From positions 1 to 32,484 of the forward strand of contig CABYPW010000020.1 of the NCBI GenBank assembly GCA_902520885.1: DNA of 32,484 bases. The letters run 5' to 3'. Shown piece by piece: positions 16,343 through 24,608 of the stretch (positions within the stretch are counted from its first letter, which is position 1; every line of letters starts with the position of its first letter). Both the position numbers and the translations under genes were made by a program. A model generated the notes under the pieces. That model was not told where the DNA came from. It did not search any database and saw only the letters and a list, made by a program, of their open reading frames with translations. This DNA is from an uncultured SAR116 cluster alpha proteobacterium. GTDB lineage: Bacteria > Pseudomonadota > Alphaproteobacteria > Puniceispirillales > Puniceispirillaceae.

Positions 16343-17227
16343 TTGAGCTTTTTCGTCGAATTTCCCAAAATGGGTAGAGCTGATTTAAGAGACTTTAAAA
16401 AAGGTATTGATGAAAGCTTCAAAGATTTTACTCGGGAATACGGAGAAGCTATTGAACATTTTTTTGACCCACTTCTGTATTTTTTAGTTTGGCTGGAAAA
16501 GTTGTTTTTAAATACGCCTTGGCCAATAATTATGGTTGCAATCGCTGTATTAGTTTATTTTGGTTCAAGAAGTTTAAAACTTACGATTGGAGCGGTACTG
16601 GCTTTCTTAGTCATTGGATATTTAGATATGTGGGAAGATACCATGGCAACCCTGGCTATTATCTCGGTAGCTACTATAGTTTGCATAAGTGTTGGAATCC
16701 CAATTGGTATTTTGATGGCCCGTTCAAATAGGGCACAAACATTAATTACCCCGATATTGGATGTTATGCAGACAATACCAAGTTTTGTATACTTAATACC
16801 TGTAGTAATGCTTCTTGGTATTGGAAAAGTCCCCGGCTTATTGGCTGTTTGCATATATGCTATTCCTCCAATTGTGCGTCTTACAAATTTAGGAATTAGA
16901 TTAGTTGATAAAGACGTAATGGAAGCATCTGAAGCATTTGGCGCGAGCTACAGTCAAAAATTATTAGGTGTTCAAATTCCATTGGCTTTACCCAATATAT
17001 TTGCAGGTGTGAATCAAACAATAATGATGGCCCTGTCAATGGTAGTAATTGCATCAATGATTGGCGTTAAAGGTCTGGGGGTCCCCGTTTTAAGGGCGAT
17101 ATCTAACCAGTATTTAGCTTTAGGCGTTATGAATGGTCTTGCTATTGTTGTTTTGGCAATTTTGTTTGATAGAGTTTCTCAAAAATTTGGAAAACGTCTT
17201 CAAGCCCATACTGAGAGCATGAAATAA
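16343..17227 (+). CDS. proW: Quaternary-amine (proline/betaine-type) ABC transporter permease
   Basis: An inner-membrane permease of the ProW/OpuAB family, about 294 residues from the TTG start. It begins with a soluble stretch (MGRADLRDFKKGIDESF...), then several membrane segments. The inner-membrane coupling block SVGIPIGILMARSNR...PILDVMQTIPSFVYLIPVVMLLGIG is diagnostic, as is the later EASEAFGASYSQKLLGVQIPLALPNIFAGVNQTIMMALSMVVIASMIG. I chose TTG at 16343 because AGGGAG precedes it at correct spacing. The upstream in-frame ATG at 16313 lies inside the terminator hairpin, and an ATG at about 16370 would also be possible. Its stop overlaps the proV start (TAATG). Confidence 0.9.
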   Translation: MSFFVEFPKMGRADLRDFKKGIDESFKDFTREYGEAIEHFFDPLLYFLVWLEKLFLNTPWPIIMVAIAVLVYFGSRSLKLTIGAVLAFLVIGYLDMWEDTMATLAIISVATIVCISVGIPIGILMARSNRAQTLITPILDVMQTIPSFVYLIPVVMLLGIGKVPGLLAVCIYAIPPIVRLTNLGIRLVDKDVMEASEAFGASYSQKLLGVQIPLALPNIFAGVNQTIMMALSMVVIASMIGVKGLGVPVLRAISNQYLALGVMNGLAIVVLAILFDRVSQKFGKRLQAHTESMK

Positions 17228-18273
17228 TGTCAGATACGAAAGTAGCTATAAAAGATTTATATAAAATATTTGGTTCTAATCCTTCCTCCATGATTGATAA
17301 GGTTAAGGATGGCATATCAAAGTCTGATTTGTTAGAAAAATTTGGTCATGTTTTAGGCCTAGATAACGTGAATATTGAAGTCAAAAAAAGTCAATTACAG
17401 GTAATAATGGGGCTCTCTGGCTCTGGCAAATCTACTCTAATTAGGCACATTAATCGACTCATAGAGCCTACATCTGGTTCGATAGTTGTAGATGGCGAGG
17501 ATATTTTGTCTATGAACCAGACCGAACTTCGAAATTTTAGAAGAAGTAAAGCTAGTATGGTGTTCCAGAAATTTGGATTATTACCGCATAGAAAGATCGT
17601 AGAAAATGTAAGTTATGGACTTACAATACAGGGTATAAATAAAAAAGAGGCTTACGAGAGATCTAACCAATGGATTGAAAGTGTGGGCTTAAATGGGTTT
17701 GAAAATCATTATCCAGCTCAACTTTCAGGGGGTATGCAACAACGTGTTGGCTTAGCACGTGCATTAGCAACAGATGCTGACATCTTGCTTATGGACGAGG
17801 CCTTTTCAGCTCTAGACCCGCTAATTAGGTCTGATATGCAAGACGTATTATTGTCACTTCAAGAAAAATTACATAAGACAATTATATTTATTACGCATGA
17901 TTTAGATGAAGCTCTAAAACTCGGGGACAATATTGCTATTTTAAGAGACGGTGCTGTCATTCAATCTGGGACTGCCGAGGACATAATTTTACACCCTGCA
18001 GATGATTATGTGACGGATTTCATAAAGGATATTAATAAAGCAAGAGTTTTAAAGGTTAGTTCTGTAATGAACAATGAAAATTCAATCAAAGGGCCAGAAA
18101 TACAGGATAACGTTATTATAGAAGATGCCTTGCAAACAGTATCTAAATCTGGTTCTAATGGTGCTATTGTTATTAAAGATGGAAAAAAAATTGGAACGGT
18201 CTCTCTTACGGACATGATAATGGCGATTGCCCGTTCTACTAAGAATACTGACAGCGATACTGTCTATAGGTAG
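17227..18273 (+). CDS. proV: Quaternary-amine ABC transporter ATPase (ProV type)
   Basis: A 348-residue ATPase. It has the N-terminal extension typical of ProV/OpuAA (residues 1-45, YKIFGSNPSS...). Walker A GLSGSGKS is at 62-69, followed by VFQKFGLLPHRKIVENVSYGL, LSGGMQQRVGLARAL and Walker B LLMDEAFSALDP. The C-terminus from about residue 275 is a shortened regulatory part with one CBS-like unit (GAIVIKDGKKIGTVSLTDMIMAI) instead of the two CBS domains of E. coli ProV. Osmotic gating may therefore be reduced or different. It is coupled to proW by TAATG. Together with proX and proW it forms a complete osmolyte importer. The 83 bases behind it hold a weak inverted repeat without a T-run. Confidence 0.93.
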   Translation: MSDTKVAIKDLYKIFGSNPSSMIDKVKDGISKSDLLEKFGHVLGLDNVNIEVKKSQLQVIMGLSGSGKSTLIRHINRLIEPTSGSIVVDGEDILSMNQTELRNFRRSKASMVFQKFGLLPHRKIVENVSYGLTIQGINKKEAYERSNQWIESVGLNGFENHYPAQLSGGMQQRVGLARALATDADILLMDEAFSALDPLIRSDMQDVLLSLQEKLHKTIIFITHDLDEALKLGDNIAILRDGAVIQSGTAEDIILHPADDYVTDFIKDINKARVLKVSSVMNNENSIKGPEIQDNVIIEDALQTVSKSGSNGAIVIKDGKKIGTVSLTDMIMAIARSTKNTDSDTVYR

Positions 18274-18356
18274 TTGTTGTTTAATTTAAAAATCACAAAA
18301 CCCAATATAACTGCAAAGATTTTTCCTTTTGCACTTTATGTCTGGATTCGTAAAAA

Positions 18357-19643
18357 GTGACTGGTCCAGCTGTAGTTATTCATCCTGAGGTAAGAAAATT
18401 ACCCACAAGTCGTAGCTCAGAAGCCCTATTAATAGAGGCTTGTGGTCTAGCTGAAGCAATTCAGCTTGAAGTAATCTATTCAGAGGTTGTAAAATTATAC
18501 GCTCCAAAAGCAAACACATATCTTGGGGCTGGCTTTATTGAATTATTGAAAAAAAAGCTAGTTGCAGAGAGTGTTGCCCCTATTATAATTGTTGATTGCA
18601 CTTTGAGTCCAGTTCAGCAAAGAAATTTAGAGGAAATTCTGAACTGCAAGGTGATTGATAGAACAGCTTTGATTTTGGAGATTTTTGGAGCACGAGCTAA
18701 TACACATGCTGGAAGGCTACAAGTGGAATTAGCATCCCTCACCTTTCAGCGCTCACGCTTGGTTAGAAGTTGGACACATCTTGAGAGACAAAGAGGTGGA
18801 AGCGGATTTCTAGGTGGGCCTGGTGAAAGACAAATCGAACTTGACCGAAGAATGCTATTAGAACGCGTATTGAAAATTAAAGAAGAGTTACGAGAAGTTG
18901 AGAGAACAAGAGACATTCAGCGTTCTAATCGAAGCCGCACTGAAACACCCACGATTGCACTAGTTGGGTATACAAATGCAGGAAAGTCTACCTTATTCAA
19001 TTCACTAACCTTTGCAAAAGTTATGGCGAAAGATATGTTATTCGCAACACTTGACCCAACAATAAGAATTGCAGCAATCCCATCAGGTCAAAAGATTATT
19101 CTTGCAGATACTGTTGGCTTTATTAGTGAACTACCAACAGAGCTGATTGAGGCCTTCAAAAGTACACTTGAAGAAGTAACGCAAGCTAATTTTTTGTTGC
19201 ATGTTCATGACGCCTCCTCACAATTTCTTGAAGAAGAAGAAGAGGATGTAAATAAAATACTGTCTGAACTTGGTATATGTAGCGATATCTTATCAAAAAA
19301 AGTTATTCATGTTTTAAATAAATCTGATTTAATTTCTGCAGATAGAAGAGAAGAATTAGAACATATGTATCCAAATTCTGCTTTTATTTCTGCAATTTCA
19401 CATAAAAATTTTGAAAACTTATTTGAATTAATTGAAAATAAAATTAACCATGATACAGCAATTTATACCTTCAAATTATCTTCTGTTTTTGGTGATGCAC
19501 GGGCTTATCTTTATGAAAATGGCATTGTACAGGAATCTTCCTTTGATGAAACCGGTTTTGAAAGTTTAACGGTAAGACTATCTTCTTCAAATTACAAACG
19601 CTTCAATTCTCGCTGGCCAAGGTTAGCCAAAAAAAATCATTAA
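18357..19643 (+). CDS. hflX: Ribosome-associated GTPase HflX
   Basis: A 428-residue HflX, a GTPase that splits stalled or hibernating ribosomes. The HflX N-terminal domain ends in the glycine-rich RGGSGFLGGPGERQIELDRR (146-165). A helical linker and then the GTPase domain follow: G1 GYTNAGKS (204-211), G2/switch LFATLDPT, G3 DTVGFI (251-256) and G4 NKSD. The start is GTG at 18357; an in-frame stop lies two codons upstream, so it is the most upstream start available. No good ribosome site is visible. In many Alphaproteobacteria hflX follows hfq and is followed by mazG. Here it sits alone after proV, and mazG lies about 12 kb away, so the usual cluster is broken up. Confidence 0.95.
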   Translation: MTGPAVVIHPEVRKLPTSRSSEALLIEACGLAEAIQLEVIYSEVVKLYAPKANTYLGAGFIELLKKKLVAESVAPIIIVDCTLSPVQQRNLEEILNCKVIDRTALILEIFGARANTHAGRLQVELASLTFQRSRLVRSWTHLERQRGGSGFLGGPGERQIELDRRMLLERVLKIKEELREVERTRDIQRSNRSRTETPTIALVGYTNAGKSTLFNSLTFAKVMAKDMLFATLDPTIRIAAIPSGQKIILADTVGFISELPTELIEAFKSTLEEVTQANFLLHVHDASSQFLEEEEEDVNKILSELGICSDILSKKVIHVLNKSDLISADRREELEHMYPNSAFISAISHKNFENLFELIENKINHDTAIYTFKLSSVFGDARAYLYENGIVQESSFDETGFESLTVRLSSSNYKRFNSRWPRLAKKNH

Positions 19644-19725
19644 AACAGGTCCAGAAGCTTTTTTTTAGCGAATAAATGTAGGATGTTTTATTATTTCAGA
19701 TAAATTAATATAGGGTATTTCGTGT

Positions 19726-21150
19726 ATGAAAACGATAATGTGGTTTCGTCAAGATTTAAGGATATCTGATAATCCCGCACTTTTAGAGGCTGTCAGTAGT
19801 GGTGAAATTATACCAATTTATATATTAGATGACATAAACTCCCAGTCAGAGAAAATTGGGGATGCAAGCCGTGTTTGGTTACACTATTCATTACTTGAGT
19901 TGAATAAGTCGTTAAATGGCAATGTAAGATTTTTCAAAGGTGCAGCAAAAGAGATTATATCTGAATTAATTCGAGTAACAGATTCTAAAAAGATAGTTTG
20001 GAATAGGTGCTATGAGCCTTGGCGCATCAAACGTGATACATGTATTAAGAAAGACCTTAAAAAATCGGGGATAGAGGCTAAAAGCTGTAACGGTTCTCTT
20101 TTATGGGAGCCACAGGAGATTTGCAAAACAGACGGCACGCATTATCGTGTATTTACACCCTTTTATCGAAGAGGGTGCCTTAACGCTGTACCTCCGCGTA
20201 TACCGCAAAATACACCTTTAAATATAAAGTTTGCAGAAATCTTAAATTTAAAAAGAGATTGTTCTTTAGAAGAATTAGAATTATTGCCCAAACATGATTG
20301 GTATATTTCAATGGTCAAGAACTGGAGAATTGGAGAACAAGGCGGATTGGATGATCTTGATAACTTTCTAAAGAATGGCATTGTTAATTATAAAATGGGT
20401 AGAAACATTCCATCCAAAAAATCAGTTTCACGATTGTCTCCTAGACTACATTTTGGAGAATTATCTCCAAACCAGGTATGGTATGCAGCACAACAGATTA
20501 TCGAGCCTGGTAATCCTAATTTAGATAGCTTTTTGTCTGAGCTTGGTTGGCGCGAATTCGCCTATCATTTACACTTTCACTACCCTTCACTGGCAAATGA
20601 AAACTTAAACCCAAAATTTAATTCTTTCGGATGGAAAACAGAAACCAATAACATTAAGGCATGGCAAACAGGAATGACTGGCTATCCAATTGTTGATGCT
20701 GGTATGAGAGAACTATACCAGACAGGCTATATGCATAACAGATTGAGGATGATTGTTGGCTCGTTTCTGGTTAAGAACCTACTGCAACATTGGCATCATG
20801 GAAGAGACTGGTTTCACAATTGTTTAGTAGATGCTGACTTATGTGTTAATTCAGCAAGCTGGCAGTGGATTGCAGGATGCGGGGCAGACGCCGCACCTTA
20901 TTTTAGAATCTTTAATCCAATTACACAGGGCGAGAAGTTCGACCCTGAAGGTGAGTATACAAAAAAATGGGTTCCGGAGTTAATAAATCTACCCAAAAAA
21001 TTTCTGTTCTGTCCCTGGCAGGCTCCCGCTGAGATACTTGAAGAAAGTGGGATACAACTTGGCACAACTTACCCATTGCCCATTGTTGATTTAAAAGTTT
21101 CAAGAAATTTAGCACTTGAAGCGTTTTCAAAATTGCCGAAAACTGCCTGA
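19726..21150 (+). CDS. phrB: Deoxyribodipyrimidine photolyase, class I CPD type
   Basis: A 474-residue light-driven DNA repair flavoprotein that splits cyclobutane pyrimidine dimers. The N-terminal antenna-chromophore domain opens TIMWFRQDLRISDNPAL. The C-terminal FAD domain shows MHNRLRMIVGSFLVKNLL, HWHHGRDWFHNCLVDADL and NSASWQWIAGCGADAAPYFRIFNP (375-398), all hallmarks of class I enzymes. Length equals that of E. coli PhrB (472). The antenna (folate or deazaflavin) cannot be told from this view. Its TGA overlaps the ATG of the next photolyase gene by one base, so both repair enzymes are made together. It lies 82 bases after hflX with no clear promoter boxes. Confidence 0.95.
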   Translation: MKTIMWFRQDLRISDNPALLEAVSSGEIIPIYILDDINSQSEKIGDASRVWLHYSLLELNKSLNGNVRFFKGAAKEIISELIRVTDSKKIVWNRCYEPWRIKRDTCIKKDLKKSGIEAKSCNGSLLWEPQEICKTDGTHYRVFTPFYRRGCLNAVPPRIPQNTPLNIKFAEILNLKRDCSLEELELLPKHDWYISMVKNWRIGEQGGLDDLDNFLKNGIVNYKMGRNIPSKKSVSRLSPRLHFGELSPNQVWYAAQQIIEPGNPNLDSFLSELGWREFAYHLHFHYPSLANENLNPKFNSFGWKTETNNIKAWQTGMTGYPIVDAGMRELYQTGYMHNRLRMIVGSFLVKNLLQHWHHGRDWFHNCLVDADLCVNSASWQWIAGCGADAAPYFRIFNPITQGEKFDPEGEYTKKWVPELINLPKKFLFCPWQAPAEILEESGIQLGTTYPLPIVDLKVSRNLALEAFSKLPKTA

Positions 21151-22676
21151 TGAAAACCATTAGATTAATTCTAGGAGACCAATTAAATTTTGGGATCTCT
21201 TCTTTATCAGACATTAATCCTAACAAGGATTTAATTTTAATGGCTGAACTTAATGAAGAGGCAACTTACGTAAAACATCATAAAAAGAAAATTGCATTTA
21301 TCTTTTCTGCAATGCGCCATTTTGCTGAACAATGTAGACAAAAAGGATGGAATGTCTGCTACATAAAATATGATAGTCCTGATAATAAAGGTAATTTTTT
21401 AAAACAAATACAATATGCTATCAGTAATTTTTCATGCGATAAATTATGTATGACTGAGGCTGGAGAATATAGGTTACGTCAGGAATTTGAGCAACTAAAT
21501 AAAAAAATTCTAATCCAATTCGAGATACGAAAGGATACAAGATTTTTCGCAACAGAAGAAAAATTCAGAGAATGGGCTAATGGTAAAAAACAATTACGAA
21601 TGGAATATTTTTACCGTGAATTAAGGCGTGAATACAATATTCTTATGAATGAAGATGGGACCCCTGTTGGAGGAAAATGGAATTATGATGCAGAAAACCG
21701 TGTATCACCCGACCCCACTATAAACATACCTAACTTTACCCAAATTGAGCCCGACTTAGTAACAAAAGATGTTATCGAATTGGTAAATAAATCATTTTCT
21801 GATCATTTTGGTAGTTTAGAAACATTTCACTTTGCTGTTACCCGAGAAGAGGCATTAATTATTCTTGAGAAATTTATTAATGAACGTTTGCAGGATTTTG
21901 GCCCTTTCCAAGATGCCATGCTAACAGATGAGCCTTGGATGTATCACTCTCACATCGGGTTATATTTAAATATAGGCTTATTAAACCCAAAAGAGGTTGT
22001 TTCACTTGCAGAGCAGGCATTTATTGAAAAGAATCTTCCTTTAAATTCAGTTGAAGGTTTTATCCGACAGATATTAGGATGGCGAGAATATGTGCGTGGT
22101 TTATATTGGTACAAGATGCCTGAATATTCGCAAATGAATTATTTAAATTTTAACAGAACTCTTCCTGAATTTTACTGGAGTGCGGATACCAAATTATTTT
22201 GTTTATCTCAATCAGTCGCTCAAACATTTGAACATGCTTATGCGCATCATATACAGCGGTTAATGGTATTAGGAAACTATGCTCTGCTTACCGGCGTGTC
22301 CCCAACTGAATTAAATTACTGGTTTTTGAGTGTTTACGCTGATGCTTACGAATGGGTTGAACTTCCTAATGTTAGCGGAATGGCGTTATTTGCTGATGGT
22401 GGTATTTTAGCAAGCAAACCATACGTTTCTGGTGGTGCTTATATAGATAGAATGTCAAATTATTGTAGCTCTTGCCAATTTAATGTAAAGAAAAGAGCAG
22501 GTGAAGATGCATGTCCTTTTAATTATTTATACTGGAATTTTTTAATTACACATGAGGATAGATTTAAGAAGAATCCTCGGATGAGCATGATGTATAGGAC
22601 CTTATCAAAAATGACAGATGAAAATAAAAAGCAAATTAAGAAGGATGCACAGATTTGGATAAATTCTGAATGTTAA
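21150..22676 (+). CDS. FeS-cluster bacterial cryptochrome/photolyase, probable (6-4) photolyase
   Basis: A 508-residue member of the FeS-BCP group (deoxyribodipyrimidine photolyase-related proteins). The N-terminus LILGDQLNFG...LILMAE is the group signature. The C-terminal domain has SVEGFIRQILGWREYVRGLYW, the FAD-site EHAYAHHIQRLMVLGNYALL and YADAYEWVELPNVSGMALFADGG. Four cysteines, Cys351, Cys439, Cys442 and Cys455, each sit one residue away from the 4Fe-4S ligands I recall for Agrobacterium PhrB (350, 438, 441, 454). The cluster is therefore almost surely present. That enzyme repairs (6-4) photoproducts and binds a lumazine antenna; the same role is inferred here. It is coupled to the CPD photolyase gene by a one-base overlap and converges on the GST gene. 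Confidence 0.93.
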   Translation: MKTIRLILGDQLNFGISSLSDINPNKDLILMAELNEEATYVKHHKKKIAFIFSAMRHFAEQCRQKGWNVCYIKYDSPDNKGNFLKQIQYAISNFSCDKLCMTEAGEYRLRQEFEQLNKKILIQFEIRKDTRFFATEEKFREWANGKKQLRMEYFYRELRREYNILMNEDGTPVGGKWNYDAENRVSPDPTINIPNFTQIEPDLVTKDVIELVNKSFSDHFGSLETFHFAVTREEALIILEKFINERLQDFGPFQDAMLTDEPWMYHSHIGLYLNIGLLNPKEVVSLAEQAFIEKNLPLNSVEGFIRQILGWREYVRGLYWYKMPEYSQMNYLNFNRTLPEFYWSADTKLFCLSQSVAQTFEHAYAHHIQRLMVLGNYALLTGVSPTELNYWFLSVYADAYEWVELPNVSGMALFADGGILASKPYVSGGAYIDRMSNYCSSCQFNVKKRAGEDACPFNYLYWNFLITHEDRFKKNPRMSMMYRTLSKMTDENKKQIKKDAQIWINSEC

Positions 22677-22712
22677 TTCTTGATATTTAAAAAAAATACA
22701 CAAAACAAATAT

Positions 22713-23366
22713 TTAAAATACTATATCTTGGCCATTTTTTTTCCAAATTGGCATTTTTTTCATAGTCTGCATAAATAGTTTAGATTCCAAAAATTCAGAT
22801 AACCTTTTATGTAGATTAGGAAGGTTACAGCTATCAAACCATTCAGGGTCTGCAATTCTAAACTGGCGAACAAAAGGTAGCGAGATATAGTCGAAAATAC
22901 CTATATCACTTCCTGACAAATGCGCTGATTTTGAAAGCTTATTTTCAAGTTTTTCTATCCATAACATGGCCAAGTTTCGATGCATAATCTTATCCTGTGG
23001 CTCATAACGAGAAGAATATTTATACCTATCTAAATGGTTCTTAAATTCATTATCCAAACTATTCAAGAAATGCTGGCTTGCAGCCTTATCCTCCAACCAT
23101 GCCTTCTTCATATTGTAAGGATCATTGCAAGATAATGCCCATAAAATAATATCCATTGATTGCTCGATAACCTGATTTGGTAATACAAGAACAGGTACGG
23201 TAGCTTTAGGAGAAATATCAATCAAACAATCAGGCTTATCGCGTAACTCAACCTCACGTAAAAGCACATTAATATTACATTTTTTTATAATAAGACGCGC
23301 TCGCATTGCAAAGGGACATCGTCTAAAAGAATATAAAATAGGTTTTTTTTGTTCCAATTTACTCAT
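22713..23366 (-). CDS. Glutathione S-transferase/glutaredoxin-2-like protein
   Basis: A 217-residue GST-fold protein. The thioredoxin-like N-terminal domain begins ILYSFRRCPFAMRARL. Cys17 of the CPFA motif is a probable catalytic cysteine, as in glutaredoxin 2 and Omega- or Beta-like GSTs. The cis-proline segment is TVPVLVLP, followed by EQSMDIILWAL in the glutathione-binding position. The helical C-terminal domain contains the weak capping block GSDIGIFDYISLPFVRQF. Its start overlaps the end of the HugZ-like gene by 8 bases and has no ribosome site of its own, so it is read by coupling. It is unrelated in detail to the GST at 1592. A disulfide- or glutathione-linked redox role is likely; the substrate is unknown. 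Confidence 0.85.
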   Translation of the reverse strand: MSKLEQKKPILYSFRRCPFAMRARLIIKKCNINVLLREVELRDKPDCLIDISPKATVPVLVLPNQVIEQSMDIILWALSCNDPYNMKKAWLEDKAASQHFLNSLDNEFKNHLDRYKYSSRYEPQDKIMHRNLAMLWIEKLENKLSKSAHLSGSDIGIFDYISLPFVRQFRIADPEWFDSCNLPNLHKRLSEFLESKLFMQTMKKMPIWKKNGQDIVF

Positions 23367-23871
23367 TTGATAACGGTTTTTTAGAGAGTTTTAAATCAAC
23401 TCCCGATACATCATAAGCTGACCCAAATCCTGTAACAATTACCCCAACCAAGGGTTTTATAGCAAACAAGTGAAAATCTGAAAACTCTCTAATTACATTC
23501 ATTACATTGCCATGACGTTCTGCAATTCCTTTACATATAATTTCAAATTCCCTTTCATCTCTGTGTATCTCCATTGTTTCTGCTGTAAACTTAAGGCGAG
23601 TGCGGGCCCAAATATTTTGCGCGAATACTTCATCTTCAACTACACTATATAAAATTGGGTTTTTACTTAAAATTGATCGAACATGTCCACCAAGTTCGCT
23701 CACGTAAATATAAAATATACCCTTTTCTCTTATAAAGGGCGCCACACCCCAATCAATGTCTGCTGATTTGGAGTTACCAGTGGAAATATGAAGTGTTTTT
23801 GCTTGTTCGAGCAATTTATCCCTTTTGGAAACTGCCAGATGATATGCTTTTTCTTGATTTTCTAGAGTCAA
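23359..23871 (-). CDS. HugZ-like heme/flavin split-barrel protein (pyridoxamine 5'-phosphate oxidase-like)
   Basis: A 170-residue single-domain split beta-barrel protein. The order of blocks, HISTGNSKSADIDWGVAPFIREKGIFYIYVSELGGHVRSILSKNP, then a long barrel strand region and FHLFAIKPLVGVIVTGFGSAYDV at the end, matches the HugZ/heme-utilisation branch of the FMN-binding barrel superfamily. Family members bind or degrade heme (HugZ) or bind flavin; no heme-uptake genes lie near, so the physiological role is open. It is the first gene of a two-gene minus-strand unit with the GST-like gene, overlapping it by 8 bases. It is divergent from the DsbA-like gene across a 113-base gap. Confidence 0.8.
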   Translation of the reverse strand: MTLENQEKAYHLAVSKRDKLLEQAKTLHISTGNSKSADIDWGVAPFIREKGIFYIYVSELGGHVRSILSKNPILYSVVEDEVFAQNIWARTRLKFTAETMEIHRDEREFEIICKGIAERHGNVMNVIREFSDFHLFAIKPLVGVIVTGFGSAYDVSGVDLKLSKKPLSNE

Positions 23872-23984
23872 ATCTCAAATACCTTCATAAATACAAATGG
23901 GCTTAGTCATTAAAAATGTATAATTGTTTTAGCATTAAAACTAACATAGTCTAAAAAGTATATAATATAACTGTAGGAAACTTT

Positions 23985-24608
23985 ATGAAACGCAAAAAAC
24001 TTAGAATTCAAATTTTCGCGGATATAATTTGCCCATGGTGTTATATTGGAAAAAAGCGCTTAGAAAAAGCGCTTCAAGATCGTCCACAAATTGAGGTCGA
24101 ATTAACATGGAGAGGATTTTTATTAAATCCTTCAATACCTCAATCTGGAATTGATAGAAAGCAATACCTCTTATCAAAATTTGGACATGCCGCCTCCTCT
24201 GTATATAGTAGAATAGAGCAAGCTGGAAAACAGACTGGCATTAATTTCAATTTTGATGCAATCAAAAGAACACCAGATTCTCGGTCTATTCATGAGCTTA
24301 TAATTGCAACCGATTTTGACGGCTACCAGCTTAGCGAATTATTTTATAAAGCTTATTTTATTGATGGGAAAGACATTAGTGACAAAAACATACAAAATGA
24401 TATCCTTACGGCATTTGACGCTAAATTGCACCCAACACAAGAAAAAATTATGGATGCCAAAGAAACACTCAAATCTGATTTAATTGAAGCAAAGGAAATA
24501 GGAATTGATGGCGTTCCATTTTTTATTTTTAATAGTCAATTATCTCTTGCTGGCGCTCACCCTGAGCACATATTACTTACAACGATAGATGCTGCATTAT
24601 CAGGCTAA
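23985..24608 (+). CDS. DsbA-family thiol oxidoreductase (FrnE/2-hydroxychromene-2-carboxylate isomerase-like)
   Basis: A 207-residue cytoplasmic DsbA-fold protein; no signal peptide is present. The CPWC motif (Cys16-Cys19) lies in IFADIICPWCYIGKKRLEKAL and the cis-proline is in GIDGVPFFIF, as in the FrnE group. The helical insertion between them is of normal size. Such proteins act as disulfide isomerases or in oxidative-stress defence, and the related isomerases use glutathione in aromatic breakdown, so the exact reaction is open. AGGA precedes the ATG and a TATAAT lies at 23961-23966, close enough to be its -10 box. Its stop codon overlaps the stop of mfd on the other strand (CTAA, 24605-24608). 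Confidence 0.88.
   Translation: MKRKKLRIQIFADIICPWCYIGKKRLEKALQDRPQIEVELTWRGFLLNPSIPQSGIDRKQYLLSKFGHAASSVYSRIEQAGKQTGINFNFDAIKRTPDSRSIHELIIATDFDGYQLSELFYKAYFIDGKDISDKNIQNDILTAFDAKLHPTQEKIMDAKETLKSDLIEAKEIGIDGVPFFIFNSQLSLAGAHPEHILLTTIDAALSG

Noticed and set aside
18312-18333. Inverted repeat TGCAAA/TTTGCA after proV
   Set aside because: Short stem with a ten-base loop and no T-run behind it; too weak to call a terminator.
22682-22720. ATATTT/AAATAT inverted repeat between the FeS photolyase and GST genes
   Set aside because: Pure A/T six-base stem with a large loop; not credible as a terminator.
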